Position numbers and translations under genes: made by a program. Of a DNA stretch of 64,000 nucleotides, positions 34,459 to 43,690 are shown one piece after another. The stretch spans positions 250,519 through 314,518 of the forward strand of contig NZ_MNAH01000004.1 of NCBI RefSeq assembly GCF_001976065.1, written 5' to 3'. How positions within the stretch are numbered: position 1 is the first letter of the stretch; each line of letters opens with the position of its first letter. The DNA is from Pseudomonas putida. Its GTDB lineage: Bacteria; Pseudomonadota; Gammaproteobacteria; Pseudomonadales; Pseudomonadaceae. Below the pieces are notes generated by a model. That model had not been told where the DNA came from and made no database searches. It worked only from the letters and a program-made list of their open reading frames with translations.

Positions 34459-34992
34459 TTATTTCCACCTGAACATGAGAAACACATTGGCCAGCGATTG
34501 GACGATTACACCGTCGACTTGCTCGATAACGCCATCGTGATTGGCATCGCCATTGACGACGCACTCCAGCACGCCGTCGTTGTTGCCATCAAAGACCCCG
34601 TGCCAGGACTCCAGGCGCTCAGGCTCTCGACCTCGGTTGGCGTGATGCAGGTGCAACTTCACGACGTTGGGCGTGCCATCGGAGTGAAGATCCTCGGCGA
34701 AAATCTTCATGTACCGATCACCGTTTTCTCCGTCGTTGAACCAGTTCATCTTGAGATACGAATTTGCGAAAATTTCCAGCAACCGTTGGTCTATCGAGTT
34801 TTCCTTCCCGTTCTGATTTACGTCGCCTTTCTTGTAGTCGACTCGACCGTCGGTGTCGAAATCAACGGCGAACGCCTCGTTGACCAGGACACCTTCCATG
34901 CTCGGACCAAGCGCTTGATAAAATTCGAGTAAAACCAGATCCGCCCGGCCATTTCCATGACGATCCTGTGCAATCACTTTTAAATAACGCAT
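34459..34992 (-). CDS. Unknown protein with two Ca-loop-like repeats
   Basis: This 177-residue protein is made of two similar halves. RYLKVIAQDRHGNGRADLV matches RYMKIFAEDLHSDGTPNVV, and GDVNQNGKENSIDQRLLEIF matches GDANHDGVIEQVDGVIVQSL. Each half has Asp/Asn-rich loops (DFDTDGRVD, DGNNDGVLE, GDANHDGVIE) similar to dockerin or EF-hand calcium loops. There is no signal peptide or membrane helix. AAGGAAG precedes the start. It is convergent with the GTPase gene, 6 bases apart. I do not recognise a named family. Confidence 0.75.
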   Translation of the reverse strand: MRYLKVIAQDRHGNGRADLVLLEFYQALGPSMEGVLVNEAFAVDFDTDGRVDYKKGDVNQNGKENSIDQRLLEIFANSYLKMNWFNDGENGDRYMKIFAEDLHSDGTPNVVKLHLHHANRGREPERLESWHGVFDGNNDGVLECVVNGDANHDGVIEQVDGVIVQSLANVFLMFRWK

Positions 34993-35078
34993 CCGTGCGC
35001 TTCCTTGGGGAAAAACCTAGACTGCCCCGTTATCCCAAGGCACTCCATACGCCGTTTCCCTTTGGTCTGTAAGACAAC

Positions 35079-35645
35079 TCAGCACGCCACGCCAGACAAG
35101 ACCGTCGTGGCTTTGCGTTTCAACACCGCAAGATCAAGCACCGGCACATGCTTCTCCTTGGCCAGCTCATCCCACTGGCGCATGCGTAGACTGACTGCGC
35201 ACAAAGGGTCCTGCTCGAATGCATCGGCCTCGGCCTCGGACATCACGCCACCCTGATATTCCAGGGTCCGACGACTGGCTTCGCTCAGGCGCTCGTAGTA
35301 CCCCGGCTCTCTGCGTGTCAGATAACGTTTGGCTTGAACGTGATACTCCACCAACCGCGCCATGCGTTCGCTGAAACCTGCACGGCGCAGATAATCAGCG
35401 CCCAGCCGCTCATGACTCACGATGCCGTAGCCGCCCATGTTCTCGGCGCTTTCCCCGCAGATATGCCCGATGTCGTGAAAGAACGCCGCCAACACGACTT
35501 CATCATCAAAGCCTTCGGCCATCGCCAGTTGCGCGGCCTGGGACATGTGCTCGATCTGCGACACCGGCTCGCCGATGTAGTCGCTGCTACCGAACTGCTC
35601 GTACAAAGCGAACACTTTGGCGATCACTTGCTCGTTGCATTGCAT
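35079..35645 (-). CDS. phnZ: PhnZ-type HD-domain mixed-valent di-iron oxygenase
   Basis: This 188-residue protein carries every PhnZ active-site position I can place: Y23, E26, H33, H57-D58, H78, H102 and D159 (one to two lower than PhnZ numbering). PhnZ cleaves the C-P bond of 2-amino-1-hydroxyethylphosphonate to glycine and phosphate. It lies downstream of, and on the same strand as, a three-gene aminoethylphosphonate-type ABC importer. PhnY, the hydroxylase that makes the PhnZ substrate, is not in the window. Other HD-phosphonate substrates are possible. Confidence 0.85.
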   Translation of the reverse strand: MQCNEQVIAKVFALYEQFGSSDYIGEPVSQIEHMSQAAQLAMAEGFDDEVVLAAFFHDIGHICGESAENMGGYGIVSHERLGADYLRRAGFSERMARLVEYHVQAKRYLTRREPGYYERLSEASRRTLEYQGGVMSEAEADAFEQDPLCAVSLRMRQWDELAKEKHVPVLDLAVLKRKATTVLSGVAC

Positions 35646-35799
35646 CAGATTTCTCCCAACTGATGGCGATGTTTCGTTCGGCCATGGCCGGCCCGACGCT
35701 CAAGCCCTTTTGCGGACGCAGGAACTAAAACGGTCCGGCCCCCGTGAACCATAGACACCTTGCCAGCGTTCGACCACCTGCTCGGCATTGTCCTGAAGT

Positions 35800-35858
35800 C
35801 AGCCAGCTCCTACAGGGGTATACGATCTCCTGTAGGAGCTGGCTTGCCAGCGAAGAGG
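35800..35858. repeat. REP doublet, AGCTGGC family
   Basis: AGCCAGCTCCTACAGG and CCTGTAGGAGCTGGCTTGCC are inverted around a short loop, between phnZ and the binding-protein gene. It may attenuate transcription from the ABC genes into phnZ. Confidence 0.8.
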
Positions 35859-35879
35859 CCCTGTCAGCCGATGAAGAGC

Positions 35880-36905
35880 TTACTTGGCCGCCACTTTCTC
35901 AGACTTGCCGTCATAACGCTTGCGCCATTCGGCCAGGATCTCGTCGCGGTTTTTCGAAGCCCAGGCGAAGTCGTTCTTGATCAGGCGCTGCTCGTAGTCG
36001 GCTGGCAATTCAGTTTGCGGCTTGGCAATGCCCGGCTGCGCGAGTACGGCGAAGTTCTCCTTGTACAGATCCATCGCTTCGACGCTGGCAGAGAAATCAG
36101 CCAGTTTCTTCGCCGCTTCTTCATGTGGAGTGCCCTTGATCACGGCAGTCGCTTCGATCTCCCAGCCCAGGCCTTCCTTCGGCAGGATGATGTCCAGCGG
36201 CGCGCCTTGGCGTTTCAGCTGCACAGCCGGGTATTCAAAGGAAATGCCGATCGGGAACTCCCCAGCCGCCGCCAGTTTGCAAGGCTTGGAACCGGAGTGA
36301 ACGTACTGGCCGATGTTCTGGTGCAGACCGTCCATATAGGCCCAGCCCTGCTTCTCGCCGAACGTTTGCAACCAGGCGCTGACATCGAGGAAACCGGTGC
36401 CGGACGACGCCGGGTTAGGCATGACGATCTTGCCCTTGTATTCAGGCTTGGTCAGGTCTTGCCAGCTGACGGGCTTGCTCAGGCCCTGCTTTTGGGCTTC
36501 GACGGTGTTGAAGCAAATGGTCGCGGCCCACACGTCCATGCCGACCCAGGCTGGCGGGTTGGCGGCGTCGCGGTAGTTGCCGCCGATCTTGCCGAGGTCT
36601 TTTGGCGCGTAGCTTTGCAGCATGCCTTGCTGGTCGAGGATCGCCAGGCTCGATGCGGCCAGGCCCCACACGGCGTCCGCCTGCGGACGGGCTTTTTCAG
36701 CCAGCAGTTTGGCGGTGATGATCCCGGTGGAATCACGCACCCATTTGATTTCGACGTCCGGGTTGGCCTTTTCGAACGCTTGCTTGTAGGTCTTCAGTTG
36801 TTCGGCTTCAAGAGCGGTGTACACCGTCAACTCGGTTTTCGCCGCAAAGGCGTTCAGGCTGAAAGCGGTGAGGACAGCGGCGGCCAGGGCCATAGGCTTG
36901 AACAT
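35880..36905 (-). CDS. aepX: 2-aminoethylphosphonate ABC transporter, periplasmic binding protein
   Basis: This 341-residue iron/sulfate-type (family 1) solute-binding protein has a signal peptide ending NAFAAKTE. It resembles proteins annotated as aminoethylphosphonate-binding (VYTALEAEQLKTYKQAFEKANP, then MPNPASSGTGFLDVSAW). The ATG at 36905 is chosen because AGGAAAAGATC precedes it and the signal peptide then starts correctly. Substrate assignment rests on the neighbouring PhnZ-type oxygenase, LysR regulator and fused permease. An iron-binding protein is the main alternative. Confidence 0.78.
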   Translation of the reverse strand: MFKPMALAAAVLTAFSLNAFAAKTELTVYTALEAEQLKTYKQAFEKANPDVEIKWVRDSTGIITAKLLAEKARPQADAVWGLAASSLAILDQQGMLQSYAPKDLGKIGGNYRDAANPPAWVGMDVWAATICFNTVEAQKQGLSKPVSWQDLTKPEYKGKIVMPNPASSGTGFLDVSAWLQTFGEKQGWAYMDGLHQNIGQYVHSGSKPCKLAAAGEFPIGISFEYPAVQLKRQGAPLDIILPKEGLGWEIEATAVIKGTPHEEAAKKLADFSASVEAMDLYKENFAVLAQPGIAKPQTELPADYEQRLIKNDFAWASKNRDEILAEWRKRYDGKSEKVAAK

Positions 36906-36938
36906 GATCTTTTCCTGTAGTTGAGTTGAGGGCATGAA

Positions 36939-38663
36939 TCAGTGACCAGGCGCGGTCTGCCGCCAGGCTTGTGAGCGGCGCAGCAAACCGCTTGAAGCCC
37001 AGGCCAGCAGCAGGGACACGCCCGCCGAGGTGAACAGAATCAGGGTCGACATCGCCGCCGCACCGCCAACGTTGCCGGCGTCGTCCATGTTCAGCACCGC
37101 CACCGCCGCGAGGATGGTGTCGGGGCTGTAGAGGAAGATCGCCGCCGAGACGGTGGTCATGGCCGAGACGAACAGGTAGCGCACGATGTCCAGCAGCGCG
37201 GGCAGACAGATCGGCACGGTGACCCGCAGGTAGTGCCGATACAGCGGCGCCTTGAGCGACAGCGCGGCGGCTTCGAACTCGGCATCGAGTTGGCGCAGCG
37301 CGGTGGTGGCGGTCATTTGCGCGGTGGTCAAATAGTGAGCAATGGTGCAGACCACCAGCAGGGCCATGGTCCCGTAGAGCACGTGCAGCGGGTTGCCGGC
37401 GAGGTTGAAGAAGAAGACGTAGCCCAGGCCCAGCACCAGGCCCGGCACCGCCATCGGCACGAAACTGAGCATGCGCAATGCCAGGTTCAGCCCGCGCTGG
37501 CTCCTGGTTTTTTCCATCAGGTACGCGCCGGTGAAGATCAGCACGCTGCCGATCAGCGACGTGCACAACGCCATCTTCACGCTGTTGCCATAGGCCAGCC
37601 AGCCGCCACCCGCGGTGTCGTTGAACTGGTAGTGGTTGAGCGACAGCGACAGGTTGTACGGCCAGAACTTCACCAGCGACGAGAACACCGCCATGCCGAA
37701 CACCAGCAGCAAAGCGCTGCAGATCAGCAGGACCACCGCCAGGTAGCAGCCGTCGCGCAGTGTCGAGGGTGCAGGTTTGAACACCTGGGCACGACCGCTC
37801 ATGGAATCGCCGTGGCGCCGACGCAACCAGGCATCGACTCCGAAGCTGAACAGCGCCGGCAGCAACAGCACCATGCCGATCAATGCGCCTCGTCCGAACT
37901 GTTGTTGGCCGACCACCGCCTTGTAGGCTTCCAGCGCCAACACTTGATAGTCGCCACCGACCACTACGGGTACACCGAAGTCAGTGATGGTCAGGGTGAA
38001 CACCAGGCAGAACGCAGCGAACACTGCCTGACGGGTCGCCGGCCAGGTGATGCTGCGAAAAGCTTTGGCGGGACTTGCGCCCATGCTGGAGGCGGCATCG
38101 AATAGACGCGCATCCGCCAGGGACAGGGCCGACAGCAGGATCATCAAGGCATGCGGGAAGGTGTAGATGACTTCACCCAGAACGATGCCCCAGAAACCGT
38201 AGATGTTGTCCGAGAACAGGCTACGCAGCATGCCCTGGTTGCCAAACAGGTAAACCAGCGCGATGCCGGGCAGCATCGACGGCGCCATCAAGGGCAGCAG
38301 CGAAATGCCACGCCAGATACCTTTGCCGGGGATCAAGGTGCGTTGCAGTGCGTAGGCAAACAGATAGGCCAGTGGCACGACAATGGCTGCGACGCTGAGG
38401 GAAACCTTCAGACTGTTGCCAAGCAACCAGTGGAAATTTTCGCTGGTCACCAGTTCCCTGGCAGCGACCCAACCACCGCCCTGCCCGGCCTCAGCGCTGA
38501 AACCACGCCAGAAGATCGCCAGCAACGGCATCAAGACGGCGATGCTCAACAACAGCAGCAGAAGAACTTTGCCGCCGACCACGAACAGCCGGTCACCGAT
38601 CTCGGCGCGGGAAACCTGTCGCACTTGCTTGTGCGGCAGCGGCAGCGCGATGTTCGCGCTCAT
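36939..38663 (-). CDS. aepW: 2-aminoethylphosphonate ABC transporter, fused permease
   Basis: This 574-residue protein carries two consecutive binding-protein-dependent permease domains (about residues 80-270 and 360-560; roughly 12 membrane segments), so one chain replaces the usual permease pair. The EAA-like loops are visible (DAASSMGASPAKAFRSI and EAAALSLKAPLYRHY). Its ATG overlaps the ATPase stop in an ATGA arrangement, so it is coupled. This fused architecture is typical of the aminoethylphosphonate importers found with phosphonate-degrading enzymes. Confidence 0.82.
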   Translation of the reverse strand: MSANIALPLPHKQVRQVSRAEIGDRLFVVGGKVLLLLLLSIAVLMPLLAIFWRGFSAEAGQGGGWVAARELVTSENFHWLLGNSLKVSLSVAAIVVPLAYLFAYALQRTLIPGKGIWRGISLLPLMAPSMLPGIALVYLFGNQGMLRSLFSDNIYGFWGIVLGEVIYTFPHALMILLSALSLADARLFDAASSMGASPAKAFRSITWPATRQAVFAAFCLVFTLTITDFGVPVVVGGDYQVLALEAYKAVVGQQQFGRGALIGMVLLLPALFSFGVDAWLRRRHGDSMSGRAQVFKPAPSTLRDGCYLAVVLLICSALLLVFGMAVFSSLVKFWPYNLSLSLNHYQFNDTAGGGWLAYGNSVKMALCTSLIGSVLIFTGAYLMEKTRSQRGLNLALRMLSFVPMAVPGLVLGLGYVFFFNLAGNPLHVLYGTMALLVVCTIAHYLTTAQMTATTALRQLDAEFEAAALSLKAPLYRHYLRVTVPICLPALLDIVRYLFVSAMTTVSAAIFLYSPDTILAAVAVLNMDDAGNVGGAAAMSTLILFTSAGVSLLLAWASSGLLRRSQAWRQTAPGH

Positions 38664-39739
38664 CAGGCAAACACCTGCAGGCTGCGTGGAGGCAAGGCGA
38701 CCATGATCTGCTGGGCCCCAAGACGCGGCATGGCTTCCGGTGCCAGCTCCGCCAGGAGCGCATGGCCCGGCAATTGATCGAGCTCGAAACTCATACGGCA
38801 GCGGTTACCGAGGAAGGTGATTTCACGAACCTTGGCCGGGAACAGGTTTTCCTCATGCACCAGTGGGTTGACGTTGATCGCTTCAGGGCGGCAGAACAAC
38901 CGGCCCGACGCGGTCTTGGCGCCACCATCGGCCAGACGCATGCTCATCCCGCCGACCTGGGCGTGGCTATCGCTGCTGCGCTGGAACGGCAACCAGTTGC
39001 CCTGGCCGACGAACTCGGCCACGAACGGCGTGGCCGGACGGTTGTAGATTTCCTGCGGCGTGGCGTATTGCTCGACCCGGCCGTTGTTCATCACGGCAAT
39101 GCGGTCGGCCATCAGCATGGCCTCGTCCTGATTGTGGGTGACCATCAGGGTAGTGATGCCGAGGTTGCGTTGCAGCTGGCGCAGTTCGGTGCACAAATGC
39201 TCGCGCACACGGGCATCGAGGGCCGACATCGGTTCGTCCAGCAGCAATAGCGAAGGTGCCGGAGCCAAGGCGCGAGCCAGCGCCACGCGTTGCTGCTGGC
39301 CGCCGGACAACTGGCCGGGGTACTTTTTCTCGCTACCGCTCAAGCCGACCAGTTCCAGCATCTGACCGACGCGCTGACGCACCTGGTCGCGACCACTGCC
39401 GGCCAGACCGTAGGCAATGTTCGCTTCAACGGTGAGATTGGGGAACAACGCGTAGGACTGAAACAGGATGCCGTAGTCCCGCGCCTGGGGCGCCAGGTGG
39501 GAAACGTCGCGATCGCCCAGGTACAGCTCGCCGCTGTCCTGCTTCTCCAGGCCGGCGATGCAACGCAGCAAGGTGGTTTTGCCACAGCCCGAAGGGCCCA
39601 ACAGGCACACCAGTTCACCGGCCGCCACGTCGAGGGAAACGTTGTCCAGCGCGGTAAACGCGCCAAAGCGTTTCTGTACGCCGCGCACCTTCATTGGGGC
39701 ACCGGGGTTGCTCAGGGCAGTTGCGATCGAGTTGTTCAT
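38663..39739 (-). CDS. aepV: 2-aminoethylphosphonate ABC transporter, ATP-binding protein
   Basis: This 358-residue ATPase has Walker A GPSGCGKTTLLR, signature LSGGQQQRVALARAL, Walker B LLLLDEPMSALD and switch His (VTHNQDEA). A C-terminal TOBE-like domain (about residues 280-355) is present. It is the first gene of the importer operon (ATPase, permease, binding protein, then phnZ), which reads leftward. A REP doublet separates it from the LysR regulator. Confidence 0.85.
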   Translation of the reverse strand: MNNSIATALSNPGAPMKVRGVQKRFGAFTALDNVSLDVAAGELVCLLGPSGCGKTTLLRCIAGLEKQDSGELYLGDRDVSHLAPQARDYGILFQSYALFPNLTVEANIAYGLAGSGRDQVRQRVGQMLELVGLSGSEKKYPGQLSGGQQQRVALARALAPAPSLLLLDEPMSALDARVREHLCTELRQLQRNLGITTLMVTHNQDEAMLMADRIAVMNNGRVEQYATPQEIYNRPATPFVAEFVGQGNWLPFQRSSDSHAQVGGMSMRLADGGAKTASGRLFCRPEAINVNPLVHEENLFPAKVREITFLGNRCRMSFELDQLPGHALLAELAPEAMPRLGAQQIMVALPPRSLQVFA

Positions 39740-39855
39740 GGACGGACCTCATCTGGCAGATGGGGCCATCCTAGGGTTGTAATGCGTCCGTCATGTGGCA
39801 GTAAGGCAAAAACCGCCGATAGTGGTATTCAAGGATTTTGGTTGCCCGGACTGAC

Positions 39856-39926
39856 CTCTTCGCGAGCAGGCTCGCTCCCACAGTTGACCGCACTCCCCTG
39901 TGGGAGCGAGCCTGCTCGCGAAGAGG
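39856..39926. repeat. REP doublet between the LysR gene and the importer
   Basis: CCTCTTCGCGAGCAGGCTCG and its inverted partner (39901-39926) form a near-perfect hairpin with a loop of about 20 bases. It lies about 20 bases downstream of the LysR stop codon. Confidence 0.88.
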
Positions 39927-39946
39927 CCGGCAGGGACACCAGAGAT

Positions 39947-40810
39947 TCAGACAGGGGCCATTTCCTGCGCCAACCCCAGAAACGCCGCTGGCAGCCGCGC
40001 GTTCTTGCGTTCCTTGAGGCAATACAAATACTCCGGAATCTGCGGTGCATTCTCGATCGTCAGCACCCGTAATTGCGGATCGTGGGGCACTTCCTGGCGG
40101 GCGATGATGCTGATGCCGATGTTGCGCAACACCGCCTCGCGGATCGATTCGCGGCTGCCGATCTCCAGCAGCGGCCCGAAACACACACCGGCGCTGGCAA
40201 GCAACTCTTCGGTCAAACGACGGGTGGTCGAACCCGGTTCGCGCATCAACAAGGTATGTCCCGCCAAGGCACCCAGCGACACGTGATCGTGAACCGCCAG
40301 CGGATGATTGCGATGCACCGCCAGCACCAGCGGATCACTGCCGAGCACCCGCCGAATCAGCCGCGCATCCTCCAGCAACTGCGAGGACGCCGCGACATCG
40401 ACCCGATAGTCCTCGAGCGCTTCCAGCACTTGCTGGGAGTTGCCGATCTCCACCGACACTTCCACCTGCGGCAGGCGCTCGCGGAAGGTCTTGACCAGGT
40501 CGAGGATGTAATACGGCGCCGTGGCGGCAATGCGCAACGTGCCCTGGACCTGCCCGCTGTTGCGCAGGAAAAACTCGATGTCGGCTTCCTGCTGCAGCAG
40601 CGTCTTGACCATCGGCAACAGCCGCGCCCCCTCATCGCTGACGCTGAGACGGCGACCGCCCCGGTAGAACAACTCAACCGAGTACTGGCTTTCCAGGTTG
40701 CGAATCTGCGTGGTCACCGTGGGTTGGCTCAAGCCGAGCTTTTTCGCTGCCAGGGTGATGCTGCCCAGGCGGGCAACCATGTAAAACGCCTTCAGCTCGG
40801 CACTCAGCAC
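39947..40810 (-). CDS. LysR-family regulator linked to aminoethylphosphonate catabolism
   Basis: This 287-residue LTTR has an N-terminal winged HTH (MVARLGSITLAAKKLGLSQPTVTTQIRNLE) and an effector-binding C-terminal part. GTG at 40810 is favoured: GGGAGAAGGTT sits just before it, the family begins near LSAELKAFYMV, and a longer start would overlap cadA. Genome position next to the importer and phnZ suggests it is the phosphonate-associated LysR regulator type. The effector is not identifiable from sequence. Confidence 0.85.
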   Translation of the reverse strand: MLSAELKAFYMVARLGSITLAAKKLGLSQPTVTTQIRNLESQYSVELFYRGGRRLSVSDEGARLLPMVKTLLQQEADIEFFLRNSGQVQGTLRIAATAPYYILDLVKTFRERLPQVEVSVEIGNSQQVLEALEDYRVDVAASSQLLEDARLIRRVLGSDPLVLAVHRNHPLAVHDHVSLGALAGHTLLMREPGSTTRRLTEELLASAGVCFGPLLEIGSRESIREAVLRNIGISIIARQEVPHDPQLRVLTIENAPQIPEYLYCLKERKNARLPAAFLGLAQEMAPV

Positions 40811-40826
40811 AACCTTCTCCCATCCT

Positions 40827-43100
40827 CTATTTGCGCAACAGGCGCAGTCCATTGAACACCACCAACAGGCTCACGCCCATGTCGGCGAACACTGCCATCC
40901 ACATGGTAGCGAGCCCGGCGAAGGTTACCCCAAGAAAGATCGCCTTGATCACCAAAGCCAGGGCGATGTTCTGCTTGAGGATGCTCGATGTCTGGCGCGA
41001 CAAACGAATGAATGCCGGAATCTTGCGCAGATCGTCGTCCATCAGGGCGACATCGGCGGTTTCGATGGCCGTGTCGGTACCCGCGGCCGCCATGGCGAAA
41101 CCAATCTCGGAACGGGCCAGGGCCGGCGCATCGTTGATGCCGTCCCCCACCATGCCGACGTTATGCCCCTTGGCATACAGCGCTTCGATCGCCTGCAACT
41201 TGTCGCTGGGCAACAAATCGCCCTTGGCCTCGTCGATGCCGACCTGGGCGGCAATCGCCTGGGCGGTGTGGACGTTGTCGCCTGTGAGCATCAGGGTCTT
41301 GATGCCCAAGTCATGTAGCTGCTGGATCGCTTCGCGGCTGGATTCCTTCACCGTGTCGGCCACGGCGAACAGCGCCAATGGGCCGGATGGGTCGAGCAGC
41401 AGCACGACGGATTTACCCTGTTTTTCCAGCGCGAACAGCTGCTCTTCCAGCTCAGGCGAGCACAGGTTCAGCTCTTCCACCAGCCGATGGTTGCCCAGGT
41501 GATAGGTCCGGCCATTGATGTCCCCGCGCACTCCGCGCCCGGCCAACGCCTCGAAGTTATCCACCATCAGCGACGCGGATTGTTCATTCACAGCCACATT
41601 GGCGATGGCCAGCGACACCGGGTGATCCGAACGACCGGCCAGCGCTGCGGCAATCGCTGGCGCAGACTCGTTGGCTGTCGGGTCAAGCGACAGATAATCG
41701 GTCTGCACCGGTTTGCCATGGGTGAGGGTTCCGGTTTTATCCAGCGCCAGGTAGTCGAGCTTGTAGCCCCTTTCCAGATACACACCACCCTTGACCAGGA
41801 TGCCTTTGCGCGCGGCGGCGGCGAGGCCGCTGACGATGGTCACCGGGGTGGAAATCACCAGTGCACAGGGGCATGCGACCACCAGCAACACCAATGCGCG
41901 ATAAATCCAGTCAAACCACAACGCGCTCATGAACAGCGGCGGAATCACCGCCACCGCGAGGGCGAAAATGAACACGGCCGGCGTGTAGATTCTCGAAAAC
42001 TGGTCAACGAATCGCTGGGTCGGTGCGCGCGCGCCTTGAGCCTGTTCGACGGCATGAATGATCCGCGCCAGCGTCGAGTGGTTCGCTTCAGCGGTCACCA
42101 CATATTCCAGGGAGCCGGCCTGATTGATGGTGCCGGCGAACACCTTGTCGCCAACCGTTTTATCCACCGGCAGGCTTTCACCGGTGATCGGCGCCTGATT
42201 GATGGTCGAACTGCCCGACACCACTTCACCGTCCAGACCGATACGTTCGCCAGGACGCACCCGCACCCGCGCGCCGAGCTCGATGGTTTTGACATCTTGA
42301 GCAATCCAGCTGCCATCGGCCTGCAACACCGTGGCCTGCTCCGGGGTCATTTGCATCAGGCCGCTGATGGCGTTGCGCGCCCGGTCCAGGGATTTGGCCT
42401 CGATCAATTCGGCCACGGTGAACAGGAACATCACCATCGCCGCTTCCGGCCACTGGCCGATGAGGATCGCACCGGTCACGGCGATGCTCATCAGTGCGTT
42501 GATGTTGAGGTTGAAGTTTTTAAGGGCGATCCAGCCTTTTTTATAGGTACCGAGGCCGCCGCTGAGGATCGAGATCAGCGCAATGATCGCTACCACCCAG
42601 TTCGGCGCAGCATTGCTGAAATGGATCACTTCGGCGGCCAGCGCGCCAATACCCGACAGCGCCAGGGGCCACCAGGGTTTTTTCTCTGGAACCGGCGCGG
42701 GCGCTTCAGCGCCCTTCTCTATCGGCTCGGCCTGCATGCCGAGGGACTTGATCGCGTCGATGATCGGCGCGGTGCTCGGCAGGTCATGGGTGACGCCAAG
42801 TACACGGTTGATCAGGTTGAATTCCAGCTGCTGCACACCCGCCAGCTTGCCGAGCTTGTTCTGTATCAGCGTCTGCTCGGTCGGGCAATCCATGGCCTCG
42901 ATGCGGAAACTGCTCAACCGCGCGCCGGCCGTCGGCGTTTCGCTCAGCTTGATCAGCGAGGGGGCCGTGGCTTTCGAAGAACAGCAGGAATCACCATGGC
43001 TGCCATGTACATGCTTAATCACAGGCTTGAGTTTGCTGCTGCAGCAATCGTCTGCGGCATCAGGTTTATGCGTGTGCTGGGAATCGCTCATCGGGTTCAT
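40827..43100 (-). CDS. cadA: Cd/Zn/Pb-exporting P1B-type ATPase
   Basis: This 757-residue efflux pump opens with a His/Cys-rich metal-binding tail (DDCCSSK and DSCCSSK motifs, each with a neighbouring His stretch), then an HMA domain with MDCPTEQ. Membrane helices include the transport motif CPCALVIS, followed by phosphorylation loop DKTGTLTHG and hinge GDGINDAPAL. Together these define P1B-2 (Zn/Cd/Pb). It is divergent from cadR and controlled by the operator between them. It exports divalent metal to the periplasm. Confidence 0.95.
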   Translation of the reverse strand: MNPMSDSQHTHKPDAADDCCSSKLKPVIKHVHGSHGDSCCSSKATAPSLIKLSETPTAGARLSSFRIEAMDCPTEQTLIQNKLGKLAGVQQLEFNLINRVLGVTHDLPSTAPIIDAIKSLGMQAEPIEKGAEAPAPVPEKKPWWPLALSGIGALAAEVIHFSNAAPNWVVAIIALISILSGGLGTYKKGWIALKNFNLNINALMSIAVTGAILIGQWPEAAMVMFLFTVAELIEAKSLDRARNAISGLMQMTPEQATVLQADGSWIAQDVKTIELGARVRVRPGERIGLDGEVVSGSSTINQAPITGESLPVDKTVGDKVFAGTINQAGSLEYVVTAEANHSTLARIIHAVEQAQGARAPTQRFVDQFSRIYTPAVFIFALAVAVIPPLFMSALWFDWIYRALVLLVVACPCALVISTPVTIVSGLAAAARKGILVKGGVYLERGYKLDYLALDKTGTLTHGKPVQTDYLSLDPTANESAPAIAAALAGRSDHPVSLAIANVAVNEQSASLMVDNFEALAGRGVRGDINGRTYHLGNHRLVEELNLCSPELEEQLFALEKQGKSVVLLLDPSGPLALFAVADTVKESSREAIQQLHDLGIKTLMLTGDNVHTAQAIAAQVGIDEAKGDLLPSDKLQAIEALYAKGHNVGMVGDGINDAPALARSEIGFAMAAAGTDTAIETADVALMDDDLRKIPAFIRLSRQTSSILKQNIALALVIKAIFLGVTFAGLATMWMAVFADMGVSLLVVFNGLRLLRK

Positions 43101-43119
43101 CCATAAAGGTGCCTGTTGC

Positions 43120-43152
43120 CAAGTAAAGACCCTGTAGCCACTATAGGGTCAA
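43120..43152 (-). promoter_or_regulatory. CadR operator in the cadA promoter
   Basis: Inverted repeat GACCCT-N11-AGGGTC (43128-43150) with near-complete complementarity through the centre (GACCCTGTAG versus GACCCTATAG). On the minus strand it sits between TTGACC (-35) and TTTACT (-10) with a 19-base spacer, the over-long spacing that MerR-type activators correct by DNA distortion. It therefore should make cadA metal-inducible. Confidence 0.92.
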
Positions 43153-43175
43153 GCACCCATTTGGAGATTGCCGTC

Positions 43176-43625
43176 ATGAAGATTGGAGAGCTGGCCAAAC
43201 TTACCGATTGCGCCGTGGAAACCATCCGTTACTACGAACGCGAGAGCCTGCTGCCGGAACCGGCCCGCAGCGACGGCAACTACCGCGTCTATACCCAGGC
43301 CCATGCCGAACGCCTGACCTTCATCCGCAACTGCCGCACCCTCGACATGACCCTCGAAGAAATCCGCAGCCTGCTGGCGTTTCGCGACAGTCCGCAGGAT
43401 CAGTGCGAAAGCGTGAATGCGCTGATCGACGAGCACATCCACCACGTCAAGGCGCGAATCGATGGGCTGCTGGCCCTGCAGACGCAACTGCTCGACCTGC
43501 GCCAACGTTGTGGTGAAGGGCCGGACGTCGATCAGTGCGGGATTTTGCAGCGGCTGGAGGTCAGTGGCGGGGTGGTGGCGACGGAGGTGGAGCATTCACA
43601 TGTCGGGAGAAGTCATGGGCATTGA
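43176..43625 (+). CDS. cadR: MerR-family Cd(II)/Pb-responsive regulator CadR
   Basis: This 149-residue protein has a MerR HTH (MKIGELAKLTDCAVETIRYYERE), a dimerisation coiled coil, and metal-loop cysteines (QCES, RCGEGPDVDQCG) matching the CadR ligand set. The C-terminus ends with His-rich VEHSHVGRSHGH, a feature of Pseudomonas CadR that binds extra metal. ATG 43176 is used because the MerR domain starts there. It activates cadA from the shared operator. Confidence 0.94.
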   Translation: MKIGELAKLTDCAVETIRYYERESLLPEPARSDGNYRVYTQAHAERLTFIRNCRTLDMTLEEIRSLLAFRDSPQDQCESVNALIDEHIHHVKARIDGLLALQTQLLDLRQRCGEGPDVDQCGILQRLEVSGGVVATEVEHSHVGRSHGH

Positions 43626-43626
43626 G

Positions 43627-43682
43627 GGCCTCTTCGCTGGCAAGCCAGCTCCTACAGGGTTTCGGTGAATCTGTAGGAGCGG
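43627..43682. repeat. REP pair between cadR and thyA
   Basis: CTTCGCTGGCAAGCCAGCTC (full element), followed by an inverted partial copy CTGTAGGAGC, the second arm truncated by the thyA 3-prime end. It lies between convergent genes. Confidence 0.7.
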
Positions 43683-43690
43683 TGCCAGAC

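Noticed and set aside
41487..43106. Plus-strand frame of about 539 codons opposite cadA
   Set aside because: It is a shadow of the P-type ATPase gene and continues across the cadA start without any start signal of its own.
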